Part shown: in pieces, positions 55,067-64,000 of the stretch
How positions within the stretch are numbered: the first letter of the stretch is position 1
How the letters are laid out: each line of letters opens with the position of its first letter
DNA from: Oncomelania hupensis
Lineage: Eukaryota; Mollusca; Gastropoda; Littorinimorpha; Pomatiopsidae
Length of the DNA: 64,000 nt
Reading direction: 5' to 3'
Assembly: GCA_036898135.1 (NCBI GenBank)
Contig: CM072523.1
Coordinates: forward strand, 35,602,037-35,666,036
Made by a program: the position numbers and the translations under genes
Notes under the pieces: generated by a model
What the model saw: only the letters and a program-made list of their open reading frames with translations
Database searches by the model: none
Told to the model about the DNA's origin: nothing

Positions 55067-55714
<648 letters not shown>

Positions 55715-55959
55715 GGGAGACTTTTATTGCACTTTTTCCAAATGACATCAGTCCAAAGCCCATTTCTCACGCATTTACACTTAACGTCAACATCGAAACA
55801 CATACGAAAAGAAGTGAGAAAAGACCAAAACCTAATAAAGTATTCAAAGCCTTAAAACAAATTTGTTTTAAAATTAAAAAGATTATTTACAAGTAAAATA
55901 TTTATTAATTTTGAAGTTTGTGTTTTTGTATGTTCTTTATTATGGTATACACGTGTGTG

Positions 55960-56334
55960 GCCTCGTGGCGCAGTGGATAAGTCGCCGGTTTCCTATGCCG
56001 AAGGTCGCGGGTTCGATTCCCGCAAGGGGCGAACGTATGTGACTTAGGTACGAGACTATTGAGGTCACCGAGGGTTTTCTCCGGGCACTCCGGTTTCCTC
56101 CCTCCCTTCAATAATGGTACAGGACGCAGTCAATATACAAATTTCAAAAATAAAAAAAATTCGATTTTCTTTCCGTCTTCTAATAGCGATCTCCCTGCCT
56201 TTACACCACCTGTTTGAGTGATGGATGTGTATTTGGTGTGTGTGAGGGTGGATGAGGCAGGTGAGCGTGTATGTTGGTATAGATCGCCGCGCTTTGAGCC
56301 TGAATGATTTGGGGAAAGGCGCGTATAGCATCCT

Positions 56335-56368
<34 letters not shown>
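55960..56368 (+). mobile_element. tRNA-Arg-like SINE, best copy
   Basis: The head (55960-56031) is tRNA-like, with A box in GTGGCGCAGTGGATAAGTCG, B box GGTTCGATTCC and near-complementary acceptor ends (GCCTCGT / AAGGGGC). The body has TTTTCTCCGGGCACTCCGG and TCTTCTAATAGCGATCTCCC, ending GCGCGTATAGCATCCTG and an (ATT)n tail. The attached body shows it is a SINE and not a tRNA gene. Related copies occur at 36690-37180. Confidence 0.88.
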
Positions 56369-56369
<1 letters not shown>

Positions 56370-56836
56370 AAGATATAAGGTGTGTGTGGGCAAGAAAAAT
56401 GAATGAATGAATCCCCAAAATATTTTTAAAGTAAGTGTTAGTGTTTAAGAATTGTTATATATGTTGCCTACACATGCGACACTAACGGCTGCATCTAATT
56501 CCTTTCATAAAAATGTGTTTAATTGATTTGAATTTATTAATTAATTAATTTATTTATTTATTTATTTATTTATTTACTTATTTATTTATTTAATTGGTCT
56601 TTTTTTTAAAACAAATTGATTGATAAAAAATGTTTTCGTTATTCGTAATGCGATTTTTTTATTTTTCTAAAATCGAATTTGGGTGTTGACACCAATGCAG
56701 TGAGTCATTAGCAAATAAATGTACCAAAGTCCGGACGTCTATTTTAATGACTCACGTCACTAGTGAATGAATAAATGAATGAATAAGCTGATTGACACAT
56801 CATGCACAAACTATCTCCATAACTGTGTTCCAAATA
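56369..56836. other. No gene; (TTTA)n at 56545-56592
   Basis: AT-rich DNA with a TTTA/AATT run and GAATGAAT repeats near 56400 and 56765. No element is recognised before the TIR at 56837. Confidence 0.5.
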
Positions 56837-57353
56837 TCGTCACGCTCATAAGATAATTGCCTAACTCAATTTTCATAGTTTCGAGATAAACGATAAAAAC
56901 ATGTTATTTTTTAAACTGAAAATTCTTTAAAGATTTTTTTTGCATATATCTTCACAGAATGAAGTTGCCAATGTATGTTGAAGCCAGTTTTGAGAAATGT
57001 GTGTTCGTTTGCCTGCAAACTGATTTAGGCAGAATGAGCACTAACAAAAGCTGAGATAGGCAAAAAGTGAAACTTCAGATAGGCATAAGAAAGTTTTTAA
57101 AATACAAAAACACAAGATAGGCAATATTGAATTTTTTTTCTTTTGATCAATAACATAAAGATAAACAAAAAACTTCATGTACTTGCAATGTCAACGGTAA
57201 AACATGACAAGCCTAAAGAAACAACACATAGTTTTTTCATAAACCTACACATCTTCTATGAGCTTGCAAACAAAATGTCAATAGAACGAATCCTTTTTAA
57301 TTTAATGTGATCTAACAAACTGTGATCTACTTGCAGCAGTGATGTATTACTTT

Positions 57354-58661
57354 CCTAGCCTATTCCTGTCCTATCCCGTAACTCGGAGGTCGTAGGAGCA
57401 CCACAGATGATCGTTTAACCAGCGTACTTCATCTTTCCCTGTCTTCAGCAACCCTCATGGTTTCGCTCAGTGTCAAACCAGTCCATTCTCGAATGTTGTC
57501 CTCCCACCTCTTTTTCGGTCTCCCTCTTCTTCTACCTCCTTGCACTGTGCCTTGCAGGATAGTTTTTGCAAGACCTGATGATCTGGTGATGTGGCCATGC
57601 CATCGGAGTTTCCGTTTTTTTACCACTGTGAGCAGGTCATCGTGTTGTCCAATGGCTTGTGTGATGGTCTGTCGGACTTCGTCGTTGGTGATGTGCTGGT
57701 GTAGGAAATGCCCAGACATCTTCTGTAGCACCTCATCTTCATGCTTTGTATTCTTCGTTGTAGATCTGCTGTGAGGGTCCATGTCTTGCAAGCGTATAGG
57801 AAGATGGAGATGACAAGAGAGCGAAGCAGTCTTACCTTGGAATGTAAACTGATTGATTGATTGATTGATTGATTGTTGCTTTAGGTCCAGCGGACTCTTC
57901 CGAGCCAAATCAGGACCGGACAACCCCCGATCCGCATAAAAGATCTGCTGAAACAACCCTAGTGGGAAAATTGAATGCCCTCCACCGGCGAGTCACTTTA
58001 CAATAAAGACATCCCACGCAGGGGACGGCTGAGGCTTTACCTCAACTACTCGAACCCCCGGTTACAAAAACGAAAATAGAATACAAACATCATTATAAAT
58101 TATCAACAAAACACATACATATAAAATGCCTATATTGCTAAATAATAACATCATAGGAAGCCCTAGTGACCACCCGGCAGAAAGCGTCCAACACTCACAA
58201 GCTGATCCAACAGACCTCATACACAAACAAGGAGTCTTGTCCAGGAAGAGTTTTCAAGAAAAAAGGTAGGTCATTGATCTAGCGAAGAAGAAGATAGTAT
58301 AGCAGAGTGATAGGACAGAGCAGGAATGGGAAAGAGTAAATGAGGAAGACAGCGACAGTGGGAATTTAAAGCACTAAATTTCCAGAAAGTGGGGACACTA
58401 TTTATACTGAAACCCCCGGCACTCCAACGGGGGTATTGTTGCCACAGTGAATCGGTCATGCCTATGAAGGCAAGACAGGTTTTCAACTGGGGCTTTCACT
58501 TTTCCCTTTATAGGTTAGAACAATCTACAGTGGCAAGATTGCTCATGACCCCAAGGGGTATGTAAACTGATGGTCCTGTCTTTCCAAATTGGCTTCAACC
58601 TCGCCAGGGCAGCAGTTGTTTTTGCTATCCTTGAGAGGACTTCCTGTCGGGAGCCATTGTC
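57354..58661 (-). mobile_element. RTE-like LINE, 5'-truncated, 9-bp TSD, with F1 insertion
   Basis: Flanked by TATTACTTT at 57345-57353 and 58662-58670. The minus strand encodes the LINE C-terminal region in good frame (TRSSGLAKTILQGTVQGGRR, RWEDNIREWTG). The 5' part (58560-58661) has FQIGFNL-region sequence ending at the duplication. The GGATA tail is short (57366-57378). F1 copy i splits it. Confidence 0.93.
57854..58559 (-). mobile_element. F1 retroposon copy i, 5'-extended, 12-bp TSD
   Basis: A 706-bp insertion in the LINE, flanked by ATGTAAACTGAT at 57842-57853 and 58560-58571. The standard F1 body occupies 57854-58434 with a (GATT)n tail in place of TTACA. Beyond the usual 5' hairpin there are ~125 more bases (58435-58559) before the target duplication, including a GTTGCCACAGTGAATC segment and CCTTTATAGG. 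Confidence 0.93.
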
Positions 58662-59189
58662 TATTACTTTGTACTTGACCAAAGGCATCATAGAACACAT
58701 CCTCTCCTCATAAAAAAGACATAATACACAAACACATCTTCTGTGTGCTTGCAAAATAAAAAAAAAATTAAACACAAATAATTATTGTTAATGTGATCCA
58801 AACTAAAGGTGCAGTAAAGTGGGTACTTGACTGTTGGCATCTTATCACACCCCCCCTTCCCTTACTTTTACCCTTGTAAAATGTTATTCATTTATTTAAT
58901 TAACTTAAAGCATCATGGAACACTCGCTCTCCTCTTAAAGGTAATTATTAAACTTGCTTAATTAACTTCTGTGAGCTTGCAAAACAAACAATTATTTGTA
59001 TGTGATCCATACAAAAGGTAATTCACTTGCAGCAGTGAAGTATTACTTTGTACTTGACTCAATGCATCATAGAGCACTCCCTCTCCCCTCCCCTTCTGCC
59101 TGCACCCAGGCATAGAAAGTCTTTTCCGGACAGGACATCTCTGTGTGCTTTGTAGAGGTCTATTCAGGGCTGCCATTTCCATCTTTGTG

Positions 59190-59470
59190 TGAAATGGAAC
59201 GTTTCAAGTTCTTACAAGACACTAATATCTGTTCCACTTGACCGGGGATAAACCATGTTAGACGCTCAACGTGAAGCACCTGCAACATTTTTATTTCACA
59301 TAAAGTGGCAATAACTTCCTCGGGGTGATCTTCCAGTTGTGGCAAAGTGTGAAGTTGCAGATGGCTAAGCGGTAGTTGAGCTAAGCAGCTCAAGTCTGAG
59401 AGGGAAAAGCTCGAATTCCCACTGGCCCTAAACACTTTGATTCCTATTTCCTGCCCATGCACTTGTCTCT
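59190..59470 (-). pseudogene. Leucine-rich-repeat-like coding fragment (possible exon)
   Basis: The minus-strand frame has a protein-like composition: LSDLSCLAQLPLSHLQLHTL, EEVIATLCEIKMLQVLHVE, PGQVEQILVSCKNLKR. The spacing of L..L.L and the C..L signature resemble leucine-rich repeats of F-box/LRR proteins. It is truncated on its upstream side by F1 copy j. I could not identify good splice sites. It lies downstream, on the same strand, of the exon at 60256-60340, so both could belong to one gene or captured gene fragment. Family assignment is uncertain. Confidence 0.4.
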
Positions 59471-59884
59471 TGGACAACTCTTCCGGGACAAAACTACTCA
59501 TTTGTGTGTGAGGTCTGTTGGATCAGCTTGGGAATATTGGATGCTTTCTGCCAAATGGTCACTGGGGCTTCCTATGATATTATTTGGCAATGTAGGCATT
59601 TTATATGTATGGGTTTTGTTGATATTGTATAATGATGCTTGTATTGTATTTTGTTTTGTAAACGGAGGTTCGATAAATTAGAGTATAGCCTCAGCGTCCC
59701 CTGCGTGGAATGTCTTTATTGTAAAGTGACCGGCTGGTAGATTGCCTTCAGTGTTGCCACTAGGGATGTTTCGGCAGATCCTTTAAGCGGAACAGGGGTG
59801 AGTCCTCTTTCACTTCTCTGGTCCTGATTTGGCTCGGAAGAGTCTGCTGGACCTAAAGCAATAACCATATAATGTAATGTAATG
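59470..59884 (+). mobile_element. F1 retroposon copy j (5'-truncated)
   Basis: Begins within F1 at CAACTCTTCCGGGACAAAAC and runs to GACCTAAAGCAATAACC and three TGTAA-like units. It shares GTGAGTCCTCTTTCACTTCT with copy e, marking a subfamily. It separates the LRR-like fragment from the upstream exon. Confidence 0.9.
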
Positions 59885-60255
59885 TCGTCTTCCTCACTTG
59901 ACGAGGAGGACCCAGGCTGGTAGCTTCCCGCGCTTCATCGTCACAGTCGTGGGGATCTATGGACACACGCATATACGTCAGACGCATCTATAAATAAATA
60001 TGCTCGATATTTTATGTAACATAAAACGGGAACAATGGTTAGCAATGCTAAATGGTAAATAGCCAAGTATTTTAACTTTATTTAACGTTTTTTTAGTCAG
60101 TCTACCGTTTAAGACAAAATGCCTATCTCAGCTCTGTCTTAATTTGCAAATTGCCGATATCAATCGCTTCACATTGAAGATGATGCTTGGAACAGCATTT
60201 ATAGCCATTTTCCTACAACACCTAAGAATAACAAGTTCTAAAATTGATTACTTAC

Positions 60256-60340
60256 CTTCGTCTTCTGCTTGAAGTATGTTTTGCAACATCTCTGTTGCTT
60301 TTTCAGCCCAAAATTGTTCAATGCGTCTGGGCGCCGCCAT
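60256..60340 (-). CDS. Putative first coding exon with splice donor
   Basis: On the minus strand an ATG (60340-60338) in a good context (CCAATATGGCGGCG) opens a 28-codon frame beginning MAAPRRIEQFWAEKATEMLQ and ending in GAAGACGAAG followed by GTAAGT, a consensus donor. It lies ~190 bp inside the right TIR of the element at 56837-60530. The sequence between TIR and ATG includes the subterminal words. It could be exon 1 of a transposase not recognised here, or a host exon captured by the element. The next exon is not established. Confidence 0.45.
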
Positions 60341-60530
60341 ATTGGTTGCAAAATGCCTATGTCAGGAATGAGATAGGCAATTTGGCATACGAAGCTTTGG
60401 CGACCGTTACGATTTAGATAGAGACTTGTACTCTCTAGCACAGATGGCTTGTCTTCCCAGGACTTTGTTTTTACCCCTACTGCACAACTGCCTAAGTCTG
60501 AGTTAGGCATTTATGTTATGAGCGTGACGA

Positions 60531-60997
60531 TATGGTCTATTGTATAACAGCCGCGGCGGTCTGCACAAACACATGTGCTATTGAATGGTTCGTGAGCTGG
60601 GTATTTGTGGGGTGGGGATGGAGAGGGATCGTAATATATAAGTTACAGGAGCGTTTTGATTAGCATGAATGACTGATTAATTGCAAAATTTATAGAGCGA
60701 GGGTGACATTTAATTTTACATGGTAATGTCAGCGCGCGTAGCCTTAATACATTTTGTATTCATTCATGCTTCCGTTGGAGTATAAATGGGTTTTTTGTTG
60801 TTGTTTTTTTTAATTTTTATTTCCCCTCTGTGCACTGGTGGGGCTTGTTGTCATATGACGTCAACGATTGCTGTTTGCGTGTGTTTAAGATTAAAAAAGC
60901 AAAGTAGAAAAAAAAGTGAAACATGCAATGATTTTTCAATTCAATCTACAAAGACCAGGCTGAAAATAAGTGAAGCCTATGCTTCTGTATAGCCCTG

Positions 60998-61002
<5 letters not shown>
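60531..61002. other. No gene seen
   Basis: Ordinary AT-rich sequence with a T run near 60800. Confidence 0.5.

Positions 61003-61091
<89 letters not shown>
61003..61091. repeat. (TC)n microsatellite
   Basis: About 44 uninterrupted TC units, followed by a short C run. Confidence 0.97.
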
Positions 61092-61093
<2 letters not shown>

Positions 61094-61304
61094 CCCACTG
61101 CCATTGTAAGGGGGTCGGCGCACGTATCAACGATTGGGTGCTTTGAAAGTCTTTCAACGGGTATCACATGAAATGTTGAACGATGATCGGCGCGGTCAAT
61201 TCGTTTGAAAGTAAAATTGAAAGGAAATAGCAGCTTACACACTAAACAACAGGCACCCGTATCTGTATGCGATTTCGTCTCTCAATAGTGCGCATCCCTC
61301 TAAT

Positions 61305-61426
<122 letters not shown>

Positions 61427-61619
61427 CATCGCACCCTTGATGAGGCGGCTGTGAACTAAACTAATTTGTTACCGCTTGATTTCTGTGTGTAGACTTTTGT
61501 TATGAGTGACATAGATTGCAAGGGTGTACATATGTGTATATGTGTCATACGACTGTGGTTAAGTTGTGTGTATATGTGTCATACGATTGTGGTTAAGTCG
61601 ACGTTGAAAGTCAGGGTGT

Positions 61620-63420
61620 AGTTGTCGTCGGCCAAACGGTGCTCGAGCACTACACCCTCCTGTGCGCACAGTTCGTTGAGATGCACCTAATCTGAACTCG
61701 CCCATGTTACTTTGGAGTGCTTGAGGAGATTACCCCTCTCCTTTCTCTTTTAACCGGCAAACATGTCGCTGTCGTCTGCTGGGGCCTCTGGCACTCTTCT
61801 CTTCCTGCATGTGCAGGGCAATGGAAGAGCGTGCTGTCTCTCTGACTTGCTCGTCGTCGTTGTTAAGCACCGACAGCTTGAAGGAGAGGCGCTTTGCGCT
61901 GTACATGGCTGAGGGGTTGAGAACGCCCAGACCTCCCCGTGGTCGTAGGGTAAACATGAAGGGCGTGTAGAGCTGGTGGTGTGTCCGAGCCATGCCCTGA
62001 CACACCTTACTACACATTCCCCCATGTTCTTCAGGCTCTTCACGGTAAAGGTAAGGTTGGAAAAGAAAACGCTCAGCCTGGAGCAAGCCATTGTGTTGAT
62101 GGCATGTAGCTTGACTACAACTGGAAGTGGGGAGGCATTGATCCTGTCCAGAGAAGCCTTGAATTCAGCAACATCTTCTGCAGAGACGCGCTGTTGCTGA
62201 TGTTGATATTGTAGCCCAGATAGGTGTGGCTCTGGTCACAATCATACATGGGCAGCGGATCGTCCTGGATGCACAGTTTCGTTTCAGCGGTTCTGTCCTT
62301 CTTGCACCAGCCACGGCCAGAGTGATTGCCGTGTAAGATGCCGCACTTCCTGTGCTTCACCTTCATCCCCGTGGCCACCATGAACTGCTCAGTCTTTTTC
62401 ACCGTCTCTGCTATCTGCCCCTCATTGGTGGCGAATGCGCTGACATCGTCAACGTAACCCTGGACTGAGTTGGGAATAGAGATGGATGGATAGGGTTGTT
62501 CGATCCAACTAGCCACTTGTTGATGCCTTGTTCAAAGACAACGACGCTCCAAGGGCAGCCCTGGATGATTCATTTGCCACGCTGTATCGGCCTGGTCAGA
62601 CCTGCCGCCGCCTTTACTTGGAAAATGGACGCGCGTAAATGTCGCGCCTGATGTTCGCGTAGGCCTGAGCATAGCCAGTTGACGCCATCTCGCCGATCAT
62701 GAAGTCGTGGTCGATGCCGCCGAATGCGTCCTTGATGTCGAAGAATGCAGTGTAGAGCGTCAACGATGTGTGGAGAAAGTCGACGATGTTGGGTCGGAGA
62801 CAGAAGATGTGCTCTTGGAGCCCATTTCTATACATGGAATCCTTCTGACGCTTGGATAGTCTCCCTGTCTCAACGATCCAATTCATCTGACGGTTGAGGA
62901 TGAACTTCATGGAAAGCTTGTAGAAGGTAAGGAGGAGGGAGAAGGGCTGCCAGTCATCCACCATAGTAAGATCGCCGTTCTTCTTGAGGATGAGGGTGAT
63001 GAAGCCGTCCTTCCAGTCTACAGGTACCCGTATGTTTAGCAGACAGATGTTGGCCATTGCAAGGAAGACGGGTGCAAGTGTCCTCTTCTGCCGTTTGACT
63101 CGGTCATACGTCACCCCATCGGCACCCAGAGATTTCCTACTAGGCAGGTTATTCATAGCAGCTGCTATCTCTGCCTCAGGGAAAGGTTCTGTGGACGGGG
63201 TCAATTGTGGTTGAAGGGTGTCGATTTGCCACGAAAAGTCGGTTGGGGCAGTCAGTAGAGCATGTTTGCATTTCACTGCAAACCGCTCTTCAATAGTTCG
63301 GTTGTCGATGTTACATACTTGCTGCTTTGACAGACGGCAGTCATTGTTGATGTCTATCGCCTTTGCTTGCCGCTCGTTCCACAGGCCAGTCAGGTCAACC
63401 CCTAATAATAATAGGGTCAT
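61620..63420 (-). mobile_element. Decayed LINE, reverse transcriptase of R2/NeSL-like type
   Basis: Minus-strand frames join into one reverse transcriptase and C-terminal region. At 62614-63420: SRKSLGADGVTYDRVK, WKDGFITLILKKNGD, DDWQPF, and DIKDAFGGIDHDFM with the first catalytic Asp. At 62115-62516: QGYVDDVSAFAT with the catalytic VDD, then HTYLGYNINIS. At 61730-62086: RPRGGLGVLNPSAMYSAKRL. At least two frame changes separate them. There is no endonuclease at the 5' side. The clade is inferred from motif style only. Ends are approximate. Confidence 0.8.
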
Positions 63421-63575
63421 CCTCGTTATCGCTGTTAGAAGAAAGCTCTTGCTGCTGTGTAGGTAAGCATGATGTCATACCTCGTTTAACGTTATTGGCA
63501 ATGTAGGTCAGCCTGTAGTGGATACTGAACAAAGCGCCTCGGCAGTACCATCGGTCAAACACACAATACACACAC

Positions 63576-63621
<46 letters not shown>

Positions 63622-64000
63622 ACGCATGATATCCTTATTGGAATGCCGCATGAAGCCTCTATAAAATGATAGGGAGAATTCAATCATAAGGTTTCGAATA
63701 AAACTAAATAGCTCTGTAGGCAAGTTTAACGGTCAGCACAGTCACCTTTGCATGAGTAAATACAGTTTCTTATAACTTGATTCTCTTTAGCTTAGAAGAC
63801 AGAGAGGCAGAAAGGTAAAAGAACAATATTGAGATTACAAGGACGGACCACGGTCAGAGCACGGGAGTGAGGTTAAAATGGGATAGGCAGAGAGGGGGTG
63901 CATCAACACTTTTTATACGCTAATTTCCGGTTTGTTTTTTTTTTTTTGGGGGGGGGGGGGGTGGGGGGTGGTCAAACTACTGAGCCTTGACATGCAGCGG
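63421..64000. other. No gene; (ACA)n at 63578-63622 and T/G homopolymers at the end
   Basis: An ACA run of ~14 units, then ordinary sequence. A T run directly followed by a G run (63935-63970) is the kind of place where assemblies are often unreliable. Confidence 0.6.

Larger units (their letters stand above)
57300..59110. repeat. Degenerate repeat units in the TIR element
   Basis: Phrases recur in order: GCAGTGAAGTATTACTTTG, GCATCATAGAACAC, CTCTCCTC, a CTTCTGTGTGCTTGCAAA phrase and AATGTGATCC. Copies lie around 57245-57355, 58662-58800 and 58905-59100; the LINE insertion splits one of them. Confidence 0.65.
56837..60530. mobile_element. TIR DNA element with TA target site, carrying nested retroposons
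   Basis: TCGTCACGCTCATAA at 56837 is repeated inverted at 60516-60530; the match continues with two mismatches to 32 bp (ending GCCTAACTCA). TA lies directly outside both ends. Inside each end are several copies of a TGCCTATCTCA-like word in both orientations (near 57025, 57052, 57076, 57115, 60120, 60354, 60378, 60490), resembling subterminal transposase-binding sites. The interior holds an RTE-like LINE, two F1 copies, degenerate repeats and an apparent coding exon. No transposase domain was recognised. Confidence 0.7.

Noticed and set aside
59160..59501. Calling the LRR-like frame an intact gene
   Set aside because: It is cut by F1 copy j, lacks convincing splice sites, and its N-terminal residues come from F1 sequence.
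61003..61242. Glu/Arg-repeat frames on the minus strand
   Set aside because: Produced by the (TC)n run alone.

Overview
The window looks like intergenic or intronic DNA from a repeat-rich animal genome, most likely a marine invertebrate. A gastropod mollusc is my best guess, from the kind of RTE-like LINEs, the tRNA-derived SINEs with (ATT)n tails and the Gmr1-type LTR retrotransposons, but nothing here fixes the species. I find no complete host gene. Every long reading frame that looks real is a transposable-element protein. Most of the rest is mobile elements, often nested, with microsatellites and long inverted repeats.

Layout: 1-530 is a diverged LTR fragment. 2196-10648 is a Ty3/gypsy-class retrotransposon (element 1, + strand) with 1371-bp LTRs in which I saw no difference, inserted into a (GAT)n microsatellite. 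11.1-18.5 kb holds microsatellites, a SINE and a nearly full-length but decayed RTE-like LINE (13.6-17.5 kb, - strand). 19.05-21.1 kb holds two interleaved pogo/Tigger-like palindromic elements. 21.4-30.3 kb is a cluster of copies of an unnamed ~0.6-kb retroposon, called F1 here. One F1 copy carries a SINE; another is split by a 3871-bp foldback element with ~1-kb inverted repeats. 30.3-41.9 kb holds LINE and SINE fragments, some nested or inverted. 41883-50076 is a second gypsy-class element (element 2, - strand) with one intact 1529-codon Gag-Pol frame and a perfect 5-bp target duplication. 50985-52578 is a ~50-copy, 32-bp minisatellite. 56837-60530 is a TA-flanked, terminal-inverted-repeat element that has received a LINE, which in turn received an F1 copy; it contains an apparent first coding exon. 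61.6-63.4 kb is a decayed LINE with a reverse transcriptase resembling the R2/NeSL group.

The two LTR elements share an unusual protein order: Gag, protease, integrase, reverse transcriptase, RNase H. Integrase lies before reverse transcriptase, as in Ty1/copia, while the reverse transcriptase is of Ty3/gypsy type. This is the hallmark of the Gmr1 group, whose capsid is related to the vertebrate SCAN domain. Element 2 appears intact; element 1 appears intact apart from a one-base frame change in a six-G run inside the integrase core.

The nesting gives relative ages: F1 inserted after the RTE-like LINEs at 14.1 and 57.9 kb; the foldback element and a tRNA-SINE inserted after two of the F1 copies. 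Most promising as undescribed elements are the F1 family, the foldback element, the TIR element with the embedded exon, and the interleaved palindromes. All sequence comparisons were made by eye.
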